DNA from: Dunaliella salina
Lineage: Eukaryota > Chlorophyta > Chlorophyceae > Chlamydomonadales > Dunaliellaceae
Direction: 5' to 3'
Assembly: GCA_002284615.2 (NCBI GenBank)
Contig: MU069462.1
Coordinates: 555,981 to 596,506 of the forward strand
Length of the DNA: 40,526 nt
Shown in pieces: positions 9,091 to 18,330 of this stretch. The position numbers were made by a program, and so were the translations under genes. Positions within the stretch are counted from its first letter, which is position 1. Each line of letters opens with the position of its first letter. The notes below the pieces were generated by a model. It was not told the origin of the DNA and did no database searches. It saw only the letters and a program-made list of their open reading frames with translations.

Positions 9091-10515
9091 TCTTTGTGCG
9101 CTTTCTTTGGGTTTTTGATGGCGAGTCTACATTGCTGTTTGCAAGCTTGCTTGCTTTGTTGAATGTTTTTGGCCCGGTCAATGCTAGATATANTTTCTTT
9201 GGTGGATTTAAAAAGATTTTCCAGCTGTTCTTGCAAAGGTAGGTTGGGATTAAGCGTTCTTAGCTCTGAGATTGCCNTATGCAAGGCTTCATTGCCCTTG
9301 ACTTGTTCTAGCACGTTGGAAGTCAGGTCCTTGGCGTTGACGAAGGGTGAGAGGACATGTTTCTGGATTGCTCTGATCTGGCCTAGTCTCTTCAGCAGAG
9401 AGTTGCGCTTGTTGCTGACAGGTCTCGGGTTGTAGTGTCTATGGTCTTCAGAGATAGTTTTAGTCTCGCAGATTTTTAGTGCAGCGGCGTGGGAGGAATG
9501 TATGAGGTTGGCGACTTTGTCAGCCAAGTCCTCTAGGATTTCAGGGGCAGGTCTATGGCAAAGAGAGGTGAGCTTCTTGGTTGTTTTTGCGCTCTTTGTC
9601 CTGAGATTTTCAAGGAAGGTGCTAGCNTCTATAAAGGCTGGGTTGAGCATTTGAAGGGTNTCTTCGAGCTCCTGGATGACTCCATGTGTGGGGTCAAGGA
9701 CAGATTGCATGAAGGTTTGCTGGTCAGAGCTGCTGACAGGGCGGGCTAGAACTATGCGGGGTGGTTGCCTGGTTGGCTGGAGGTTGGTAATGCGTGTTAT
9801 GGAGACATCAAGGATGCTTGTAGGTATGCTGAGCANAAGGGGTCTGTGGTCANTCAAGTAACCAAGTTTGCAGGTATAGCAAGGATTGCAAATAGATGCA
9901 AGACCGGAGGGCAGAATGATGTCGTCGATCCTGCCAAAGGAGTAGATGGTGNTGTTGTCAGCTTCTTTGCCCGTGGCTTGACAATGGGTCCAAGGTCTGG
10001 CGGCTTCCTCTTTACAGGGTGAGAGGTCGTTAGAGAGGAGAAAATTTCTGTAATGGATGTCATAGGGATAGCTCCTATTACTGGTTCGATCATCATCTTT
10101 TATTGTTGCATTCATTTCCCCAATAATGATGGGTGTGCTGCTTCTATGGGCGTTCATGATGAATTCAAGTTCTGCTTGCATCTGGCCTCGAGGTCTAGAG
10201 CTCTAGAGCTCACGTGTTCTGTAGAACTGCCTGAGGGCCAGTAGGTACCAATGATTAGGAGGCTTGAGTGTTGGCTTTTAAGGATGACAGAGGCGTGCCT
10301 GCCATTTGGATCTAGGCTTACATTGGAGCAGTTGGTTGAAAGGGCTATCTCTGAGCGTACGCAAATGATTGTCCCACCGTCTCTGTTGTAGGCAGGCCAC
10401 CACTTGTATTTTTTGAGTAAGTTAACGAGCCATGTTCGATTAGTGTTGCTCTTTTGGAGCTTGATTTCTGTAAGCACTAGTACATCTGGATTGTGTGTGA
10501 TAGACTGGGCTTAAG
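9091..10515 (-). pseudogene. LINE-A APE-type endonuclease segment
   Basis: Minus-strand frames encode an apurinic/apyrimidinic-like endonuclease of non-LTR retrotransposons. In order: NPDVLVLTEIKL with the catalytic Glu near 10466, RDGGTIICVRSEIAL, IIGTYWPSG, IIIGEMNAT near 10121 (usually GDFN), GRIDDIILPSGL, and DHRPL with the catalytic His. A coding linker follows to KNPKKAHK at 9091, where an N interrupts before the RT would begin. A frameshift lies near 10190 in a TCTAGAGCTCTAGA duplication. An in-frame stop and a junction to a TIR fragment truncate the 5' end at about 10515. Several Ns suggest a multi-copy consensus. Confidence 0.85.
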
Positions 10516-10892
10516 CTCACGTTGACCCTGCAGGGGGTCTGGTGCTTTTTATGGGGAAATGGCTGAACTCGCTACATGAAACCAACCAGATCACTTTTGT
10601 AATGATACTATTTTTGTAAGATACTATTTTTAATAATACTATTTTTATAAGAACCTCGAACCACTTAAAGGCATCCAATTTGGTGCAGTGGGTCGTCAAA
10701 TATGGAATCTTGGTAGTAGAAAGTAGGGTTTGCGCCACGGTCAATTAGGCTTGTTCTCTGTTAATGGCAATGCTGAACCTTGGTGCTGCAAGGGCAGTGT
10801 GGAAGCCAGGTCTCTAAACTGCCAGTTATGGAGAGCCTACGCAAGAAACATGCAAAAAACGCCTGATTTTGGGCCTCAGCTGAACCCCTCTG
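10516..10892 (+). mobile_element. TIR element, 9-bp-TSD family, copy E (5'-truncated)
   Basis: It contains GAAATGGCTGAACTCG, CCAATTTGGTGCAGTGGGT, AGTAGGGTTTGCGCCACGG, and the terminal ACATGCAAAAAACGCCTGATTTTGGG ending AGCTGAACCCCTCTG. The left half is absent where it meets LINE-A. Internal (ATACTATTTTT)n triplication occurs near 10608-10640. Confidence 0.75.
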
Positions 10893-10979
10893 CTAGAAAA
10901 CAGAGAATCGTGTACTATGTTAGGAAGCCGTGTAAGTTGCTCCAGATGATACACAAATAGTCGTGCCATGTTCAAATGA

Positions 10980-11113
10980 AGGAAAGTGGGAGGGAGAGAG
11001 GGAGGGAGAATAGGGAGAAGAGTGGGATGGGATGGGAGGATAGGGAGGAGAGTGGGAGGGAGAGAGTGGCCACTCCCATGGGAGGGAGAGAGGAGGGAGA
11101 ATAGGGAGAAGAG
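10980..11113. repeat. GGGAGA-rich low-complexity tract with internal duplication
   Basis: Purine-rich tract. GGGAGGGAGAGAGG plus GGAGAATAGGGAGAAGAG occurs twice (about 10989 and 11079), and GAGTGGCCACTC is a perfect 12-bp palindrome in between. Confidence 0.8.
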
Positions 11114-11296
11114 GACCCTATTCTCCTGGGTGTCGGTGGAACTATTTATACTGGGCATACCCTGAAGCAATTCAAACAACTGGGACTGGATCACCAACGT
11201 GCCACTAAGCTTGCTCAACAACCGATGCTGTAGTGGCACTTCATGCCCATTTTGTTCAATGCCCACAAACTTGTTTCCACACGTTGCGCTACCAAA

Positions 11297-11297
<1 letters not shown>
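11114..11297 (+). pseudogene. LINE-B endonuclease C-terminus fragment, plus strand
   Basis: Forward frame reads PILLGVGGTIYTGHTLKQ then LGLDHQRATKLAQQ. After a small insertion around 11220-11236 it resumes as FNAHKLVSTRCATKN. This is the same domain as 8354-8689 but in the opposite orientation. It is joined directly to a CAG repeat. Both LINE ends are missing. Confidence 0.75.
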
Positions 11298-11330
<33 letters not shown>

Positions 11331-11402
11331 ACTTGAGCAACAACCTCAAGAGTCTCAGCAGCAAGAGTATGGGCACACCAACAAGGACAGCAACAGCAGC
11401 AT

Positions 11403-11441
<39 letters not shown>

Positions 11442-11460
11442 CAACAACAGCAACAGCAGT
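11298..11460 (+). repeat. CAG/CAA trinucleotide repeat tracts
   Basis: Two CAG-rich runs (about 11299-11327 and 11394-11460, the second ending in CAA units) with an imperfect spacer. Depending on frame they encode poly-Ser, poly-Ala or poly-Gln. Confidence 0.95.
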
Positions 11461-11872
11461 CGCTGCAGCAGCTACCACAAGGGAGGCAGCAGCGGGAAGA
11501 GCAAGGGCCCCGTCGTGAGAGGGGGCCGCAGGAGAGAGGCCCTATCCCGCTCCGCCAACTCCGAGCTGTGCCAGCGCGGCGCTCACTTCTTCACTCGTTC
11601 CTCTCCACCACCCACAACCCCATGGGAGCTTCCCTCTCTCTTCCTCCCCTAGCTAGCCCTGAGCCCCTCACCACAAGGAGGCGATCTAGATCCAGCACGC
11701 CATCCCCCGGTACGTCCCGCTCCTCATCTACTTCCCCTCAACGCCCACGCCTCAACGGATGGCGTGACCCGCGTGCATGTCCCTCCCCACCAGGCAAGTT
11801 CTCCCTCTCATCCCCCTCTTGCTGCTGCCCCCACTCTGCATATCCTTCCCCATGCTGCTCCAGCCCGTGACG
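11337..11872 (+). CDS. Unrecognised Gln-rich then Arg/Ser/Pro-rich open frame
   Basis: Forward frame open from just after a TGA at 11334 to a TGA at 11870-11872. It encodes a poly-Gln run, an Arg/Gln/Gly-rich stretch, and a Ser/Pro/Arg-rich C-terminal part (TRRRSRSSTPSPGTSRS). It has no Met near the start and no recognised domain. The GC-rich sequence and basic, proline-rich composition would suit a LINE ORF1, and a Pro/Leu-rich frame on the far side of LINE-A (15358-15553) ends directly before an APE domain. It may also be a non-coding low-complexity region. Confidence 0.25.
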
Positions 11873-11879
11873 CCCCCAN

Positions 11880-14800
11880 AAAGAAAAGAAAAGAAAAGAA
11901 AAACTACGCAGGCAGTGAAAACACTCCCCACATCAATTAAGGAAAAGACGGATACCTGGGGCCGAGGCACCGTGTACCCGCTTCACCAAGAGAAAGCAAG
12001 AGAAAGAAGTCAGTGGGGATCAGGTGGGTTANTAGCAGTANCCCGTGCCTGACCTTGCTGAGAGTTGGAAAAGGTCTTCTCAAGAGCGCGTCTGGTGCTG
12101 GCAAGTTTATAAGCATACAGGGCAGAATGAGCATGAAGCTTACGAGCAAGCTTAGTGGCCTTGAAAGTGTCAATACCAAGCTCCTTAAGAGGCTCCAAAG
12201 TATGAGGTTTATAGATGACTCCTCCCACGCCTAATAGGATAGTATGGAGGGTGACTTGAGCTGAGGCTCCAGAAAGATGACGACAAAGATCGCGGTGCTG
12301 CAGCTTGGAGGCCTCAAGCTGGCTGTTGGGCCTGGTGTCCTCACAGTATTTGACTTCCACAAGGTGGATATGTCTGTGATCTGGGTGAAGCTGACTGGGG
12401 TCGCGAGCCTTTGTATGTGGGTGGTCTGGCTGTGGCTGGCGCTGGGTCCTCCCTGTTCCCCCCACGCCCCCCTGCACTTCTTAATTCATAACGAGGATTT
12501 AACCTTGATGTCCCTTTCAGAGGAACAACTAACAGAGCATCAGGCCGGCTGGATTTGAGTCTATCCTTGTTAGGGAAGCGGCGTGGGAAAATATATTTAG
12601 GGAGGGTCCTTTTGGTAGCGTGTTCTGGGATTTGCAAATCTTGCAAGGCAAGACGGTCCGCACTGCCAGTGTCCATAGAAGCAATACCTGCCCCAAGAGG
12701 GCCTTTACTGATGGCTTTTAGCAGGATCCTGCTGGCAATATTATGTCGCTCAGTTACCATACCAGACATGGTTGAATTTTTGCATCCTGATAAGATGTGA
12801 AGGGCACTGTCAAGTTCCCCACAGNNGGGGCATTGTAGGCTNGTGGAAATTTTGAAGCGCACTGCGTGCTTTNGATTGAATAGGGTACCTGTGCGGTATT
12901 TGAAAATGTTTNGCTTCATTTTGAAAGAGAGCGTAGGCATGGTCCAAAAGGAATTACTGATATTTTTGTGAATGCTGGGGAGTAGACTNTGGTAGAAAGA
13001 GTAGTATCCTGTATTGGTATTTGCCTTTCCAAGTCTGTGTTTTGAGTGCATGTGTTTCCGTAGAGCGTTATGGAGGTTGGAGAAGTGTTGGAGCTTTATG
13101 TTAGGTGGGTTCAGGCGTCTAGAAGCATTTNCATGGGTGTAGGAAGTTTCCTCAAAGGCAAGCCAGGTGGTGTCATGGAAAGGATTGCCTTCAAGGTTTG
13201 CACATGGGAAGGTTATGTCTGCGTCATTATTCTGAATGGCCTGATGTTTAGCAGTAGCATCTGCACATTCATTGCCAACAATTCCAGCATGAGCTTTAAC
13301 CTTGAAGAAATGGATAGGGGTAGGTGAGTTGCGTATGAGCTGTATGATTGTTTTGAGGATGTGGCCCTGGACGTGTTGGTGATGGAGTTCTGGGTAGAGT
13401 ATTTGTTNTCTGATCTGTTCTAGAGAGCAAAGGCTGTCAGTGGCAATGTAGCAGTATCCGAGGAGAATGGCAGCTGCTATTGCCGCCAGTTCGGCTCTGG
13501 CGATAGTATGGGTGATTCCTGTTCCATTTGGTTGGACATGGTTGGTGCTGTCGCTNGCGGGGTGGTAAACCCCTGCACCNATCACTTGTTTACCATTGTG
13601 CNCATGACAGCTGCCGTCCGTGTATGCCCATTCTCTCCAGTTTTCAACTTTGCGTGCTANGTAGGGGCTGGATGATGTAAGTGGTGAGAACGTTTGTTGG
13701 NTTTGTGTGGTACTGTNAGAGGTTTGTTGGTGGGCAGAGGGTAGCTTTTTAAATTTGTTGAGGCCACTTTCAATTTCTGGGTGCCTTGGATTAAGGATAA
13801 GGTCGTTGTTGATTTTTCTTTCCAGCCATATTGCTTCATGGATGTCCTGTTNTAGGCCTGTGAGCCAATTTGGGTTGTTTTCATTGAGGCGGACTCTTGC
13901 AGCAGTATTCCACACAGCAATTATTTGTAGGCTCCAGGAAGGGCATGGAAGGCCAATTTCTTGGCTTAGCCAGAAGTTAGGATTGGCATACTTGAGTCTT
14001 GTTGAGGGTATGGTTCCCAATGTGCGGCAGAAGTGAGGATAGGCATTTTGGAGTTTAGTGTATGGATTAGTGCTCATNGGGCCTCCCCAGCTTGGTAGGA
14101 ACATGAAAGTTGCCATGGCATGGCTTTGGTGCATTGCAGAAAAAATGGCATGTTTGAGAGTACGGTGCATCACATCGTCGTCGTAGATTGGATGGCATAT
14201 TGAAAACCCTGAGAATTTGGACGAGAGGCTGTTGTGGATTGCTCCAAAGACCCTATCTCGAGGGTGTTCACTCCAGTAGCTGAGGTGGCAGGGGTTGTAG
14301 TCTAGGGGAGAAGCCATTTTTTCCTGGGTAGCAAGAGCCCATTTTTGCATGGCTGTGTGGATATGATTAGGTAGGATGCGCACATATGTGTCCTTAATTT
14401 TTTTACTTTGTTGCGTTTTGCTATTGAGGATTGAGCGTGAGAAAAGACCCACGAGCTCAGAGGCAAAGCTTTGGGGTGGAGGTTGGATTGTGTCGTGGAT
14501 CCCATTGATTCTGGCTCTGTTGAAAGCAGTGTTGAGGATATTGATGCGCTCAGGGGGTAGCATTCCTTTGCATTTACCGTCTGTGCCATAAATGCATGCC
14601 ACTTGTTTGGAATAGACTTCTGGTAGCACCAGAGGTGGTATTGGTGACATGGGGGGGGAGTGGGTGGCATCTGCTCTAGGTTGTGGGTCCATTGTATGGT
14701 TTGGTTTTGGCCTAATGAGGTCAACTTTTGTGATCCAGAATTCACAGCGGCCAGTTCCATTAATGTCTACTTGGGGGTTGGTGGGATNCATGTCAAAGGT

Positions 14801-15356
14801 GACCTTGTTGCGGAGTTCCGTGTCTAATTTTTGTTTCCAGGTGTTTGTTTTGTCTAAATTTTCAAATCCTTGCCTTTCAAGGTTGTCAAGCTCAAAGTNG
14901 GCAGCTGGAGTGGAGAGGTCTGGTTCATCTTTGCGAGCCTCAAATTGGAGGATGCATTGGTGAAAATTGGGCCAAGCTTCCCTGGTGNCTTCAGGTTCCC
15001 AGCTTGGCTCCCAATCAACGTGTATTAGCTCTTTGCTGAAGGAGTTTGATTCCCTTTTTTGTTTCTCATCTTCGCTGAGGGGTTTGCATGCAGGGCAGGC
15101 CCAGTAGCTGTTGCTGTCTATATCCTGTCTTTGTGTATCAGAGAAACATCCAACTTCCTTCATGCAGGACCAGTGGTAGGTTCGGTGGCAGACATCGCAG
15201 ATGTACATGTCGGGATAGGGGGGCTCAGAGTTTATGGGCTCTTTTCCGCCATTGTAGTTGCAGATCTCACAGAAAGCGCACTCAATTTCAGCTCGAGCGG
15301 CAGGTCTGGTATTGACAGGTGTGAACTTTGCGCGTTTGAATATTGGCAGGGCCCAT
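11880..15356 (-). mobile_element. LINE-A 3' half (dual-endonuclease, Dualen/RandI-like)
   Basis: A minus-strand non-LTR retrotransposon segment bounded by single Ns at 11879 and 15357. It carries the coding region 15356-12010, a 3' UTR (12009-11900) ending CTGCGTAGTTTTT, and a (TTTTC)n tail at 11900-11880. The forward-strand flanks on the two sides are both C-rich with similar Pro/Leu-rich translations. This could mean a 5'-truncated LINE inserted into another sequence, or a scaffold join. About thirty scattered Ns mark ambiguous bases, unlike neighbouring LINE-B sequence, which has none. Confidence 0.85.
12010..15356 (-). pseudogene. LINE-A ORF2 C-terminal half: PHD, PCIF1-like, RNase H, CCHC, RLE
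   Basis: Nearly continuous minus frame. At 15283-15081 is a PHD-like finger (CEIC, CDVC, HWSC, CPAC). At 14296-13964 is a region like the PCIF1 methyltransferase domain, with HPIYDDDVM where NPPF is expected and then FMFLPSW. At 13651-13214 is RNase H with YTDGS, RAEL, ATDS and NECAD supplying D, E, D, D. At about 12832-12782 is a C-x2-C-x7-H-x4-C knuckle, then ERHN, then SRPD at about 12540. A frameshift near 12440-12470, in poly-C runs, moves to the frame holding HLVEVK (E at 12357), VTLHTILLGVGG and a stop at 12010. RHN, RPD and E-x-K form a restriction-like endonuclease. Known family: dual-endonuclease LINEs. The PHD and PCIF1-like calls rest on motif patterns only. Confidence 0.8.
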
Positions 15357-15357
15357 N

Positions 15358-15858
15358 GTCCCCACTATTGGCGCTCCCAATCATGTTGCCCCCCATCATG
15401 CCGCCTTCATTCCTGCCCCCCTTTGCCCTAATACCCCCACCCTTGGCGCCTCTACACATGATCACCTCTTCCCCGGCCCCTCCACTGCCCACCCCAGCAC
15501 CCGCATTCCTTGAAGACCCCGAGCAAGCCATGCCAGTCCCTCCTCCATTTTGAAGGTGGCGTCCCATAACGTGCGGGGGCTCTTGCCAGCTGGGGATGAT
15601 CCTTCCAAGATAGCCCGCCTGGTCAAGCTTTGGGCCTTGGACCTGCGGCTGGATATCATCTTGCTCCAGGAGGCCCACCTTACAGCCTCCTGCGAGGGCC
15701 AGGCGGAGACGCAGCTCTCCATGGCAGCCTCCCATCTTCAAGTGCCGCCCTACGTGCCTCTTTGGGCGTCCTCCGCAGCAGGGAACGCAGGGACGGCTAT
15801 CTTGGTGAGTCAACACCTTTTCCTTGTGGGGGGCTTCTCGTGGGTGTCCAACTCCTAA
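15358..15858 (+). pseudogene. 5' part of a plus-strand LINE: ORF1 end and APE N-terminus
   Basis: One frame, Pro/Leu-rich, ends at a TGA at 15551-15553. A second frame overlaps it and continues as KVASHNVRGLLPAG, then LDIILLQEAHLTA, then GTAILVSQHL, ending at a stop at 15856-15858. These are the first motifs of an APE endonuclease (the Asn of SHN, the Glu of QEAHL). The sequence is clearly more GC-rich than LINE-A or LINE-B. Everything after the first third of the endonuclease is missing. The arrangement suggests overlapping ORF1/ORF2, but with no ATG at the ORF2 start. Confidence 0.65.
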
Positions 15859-15889
15859 CAGCATGGTTTGAAGGTAAACTTGCGCAGAG

Positions 15890-15985
15890 ACCCTTGAAAG
15901 ATGTCAACAGAGTTTGCGGTGTTGCTGCTCAGAGGCCTCGAGCTGATTATTGGACCTGGTGCCTTCATACCACAACAAGGAGGGT
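15890..15985 (-). pseudogene. Small LINE endonuclease fragment
   Basis: Minus translation EGTRSNNQLEASEQQHRKLC aligns with CEDTRPNSQLEASKLQHRDLC of LINE-A, the segment just after the E-x-K motif. It retains only about 30 codons. The following 15986-16319 holds nothing I recognise. Confidence 0.65.
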
Positions 15986-16438
15986 AAGCATTTGATGGAA
16001 AAAAGAGGAAAAGGAACGCGAGTGGTGGTTAACATCACAAGCATTATTTGAGGGGAGAGAGCCATGCGCATGCTCCACTGCGGCAAGGACTCGAACTTGG
16101 GCCCCCCACTGCCTGGATGAGGACAAGTAAGCAACCAACCCACGCTTTTGGAAATGGGAAAACAGCTTAAAAATCAGGGTCATTTATCATCAGAGTCTCT
16201 CCCATAAGGGATATATAGAGAGTGCTGGAATTTGCTCAGATGTGTGTTTTGGAACTGCATACAGCAGTAATGTGAGCGCAAAGGCCCACACGCATGAAAC
16301 TAGGCGGTGACATGGGGCACTCAAAGAAAAAACTATGTAGGCAGACAAACCCTCCCTACATCAATTAAGGAAGAGGAGACACATTGGCTCAAAAATAGCC
16401 GTGTGCCCCCTCCACCGCAAGAAAGAAAAAGATAATGC

Positions 16439-17687
16439 CAGAGGGGTTTCACTCCACAGGGTCCCAACTCATGTGTGCAACTTTGAATTGCTATAACTTT
16501 GTGCCCAACGCTGGACCCAGAAAAAAAATTAGTGCGTTTGAAAGATAAAAAGGGCTTCCGTTAGCACTATTTTTTGTCCTAGGGCCAGCGTCTGGGGCTG
16601 ATCAAGGCCAGATCAAAGTTTGGCTGAAAATTCGAGAAAACCTCAAAATTTCGACCCCAAATTTCGAAAATATATTATATTTATAATTCTTTGCTATTTT
16701 CTGTTCGATCTATCCGGAAAAGTTCCTGAGAAAAGCTCCTTGAGTGAAAACAGGGGGGAAGGCTTGTGGGCCCACTTAACCTCTCAGACATTCTTGCCCA
16801 CCCTGACCCAGCCAGGCCACCAATTGACCCCGTTTCTTTCACAATGGTGTCTGCTATATCACTGCTACATACCTGAGGGTACATTTGATAAAATGGGGTA
16901 GTGCAGGAAATTCCCACTTTTCACCACATTGCGCCGTTATCCCCTTTTGGGGCACCCTAGCTCACACACAGGGCCAATTTTCCCAGAACTTTTTTTGCTG
17001 GGTTATGTCTCTATATCCATAGAACAAAACAATATGGAAAAGTTTGGGGAAGACGAGGCCAAGGAGCCTCAGAAAACTTTCCTGTGAAAAAAGCCCAAAA
17101 AATGCCAAGTTAGGACCCTCTGGTGTCACTCAGCTATAGCCCAAATATGCTCCTTTTTTGCGCTTAGCGTGCTACCAATCGCAGCCACTTTACCCGATTG
17201 AGACATTTTTTTTGCATATATGTGTAGCTGACGTTTTAAGCTACCAGAGCATATGCTTATTTTTGAGTAAGTCACCCTGTGTACTTATTAAAGCTCATGT
17301 GGTACATGAAGATCCAGATTCTGCATTTTATGTGGGAAAATGGCTAATATGGCCACCAAACACCAGCTACTGGGTATTTTCCCTCCATTTTTTTTGCAAT
17401 GGGTTTCCTTACGTGTAAAAATCCCAGAGCACTAAAAATCATGTAATTTGGTGCAGTGGGTGATCTGATGTGGTGAGAAACGGCCAAAAAAAGCCAAAAA
17501 GTAGGGTTCACGCCGCAGGGATTTTGGCATGTTTCACCAACCCCTGGGATTTGAAGCTCTAGTGCTACAGAGGGCTTGAAAACAGGGCTACCAAATGAAA
17601 CCAAGCTCAATGTTCCAGGATGTGGTGAAGAACGCGCTAGGAGCATGCAAAAAACACCAGATTTTGGGCCTGAGTGACACCCCTCTG
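16439..17687 (+). mobile_element. TIR element, 9-bp-TSD family, copy F (complete, nested in LINE-B)
   Basis: 1249 bp from CAGAGGGGTTTCACTC to GAGTGACACCCCTCTG, which are inverted repeats of each other. Perfect 9-bp duplication AGATAATGC at 16430-16438 and 17688-17696. Deleting the element plus one duplication gives AAAAAGATAATGCAAATGTGGATCTGGAG, aligning with the uninterrupted LINE-B copy near 38163-38190. It holds no open frame resembling a transposase. Longest family copy in the window. Confidence 0.92.
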
Positions 17688-17696
17688 AGATAATGC

Positions 17697-18330
17697 AAAT
17701 GTGGATCTGGAGTGTTACTAGAAGCACCTGGCTCTAGAACCTGGCTGTGGGAAGTATTTTTGTTTTCATTAGCGTGGCGTGTGGTGACTAATTTGTGGGC
17801 ATATTGAACAGAATGGGCATGAAGCTGTTGAGCAAGCTTCGCGGCACGCTGGTGGTCCAATCCTAGTTGTTTGAATTGCTTCAGGGTATGCTCAGTGTAA
17901 ATAGTTCCACCTACACCCAGGAGAATAGGGTGAATTGTAACAGCTTTAGCGTTAACAAGTTTGCAAAGGTCTGCATGCTGCTGCTTTGTTGCGTTCAACT
18001 GATGCACTGGCCTTATGTCTTCACATAACTTGATTTCTATTAGGTGCACATGGCGTTTATTTGCTTGAAGTTCATGGGGTTGCCTCATGCTGCTAGTCCT
18101 GGTGGTCCTCCGCGAGAAGCTGCGCAAAGCGTGATGGGAATGGGTAGGAGAAACACTGTTAGAAGTATGTTTGGCATTAGAAGGGGTGATCAAAACAGCA
18201 TCTGGGCGAATGGAGTTGAGTCTTTTTCTCTCTGGAAGGTTACGAGGGAAGAAGTAAACAGGTAAAGTTTTGTTTGAGGCATGTGTAGGGGGTTGGAGGT
18301 TTTGTTGAGCAAGCTAAAATCGCTTCCTAT
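17697..18330 (-). pseudogene. LINE-B restriction-like endonuclease domain
   Basis: Minus frame: YFFPRNLPERKRLNS, then IRPDAVLITP (PD motif), a Ser/Arg-rich spacer, HVHLIEIKLCED (E-x-K), QQHADLCK, HPILLGVGGTIYTEHTLKQ, LGLDHQRAAKLAQQLHAHS, ending near 17700 with TPDPH. Both putative catalytic elements (PD and E-x-K) are intact here, unlike in the copy at 33861-34590. It lies directly downstream of the CCHC knuckle segment. Confidence 0.8.

Noticed and set aside
11215..11518. Poly-Ala/poly-Ser protein genes over the CAG tracts
   Set aside because: Frame-dependent translations of the same trinucleotide repeat joined to a LINE relic.
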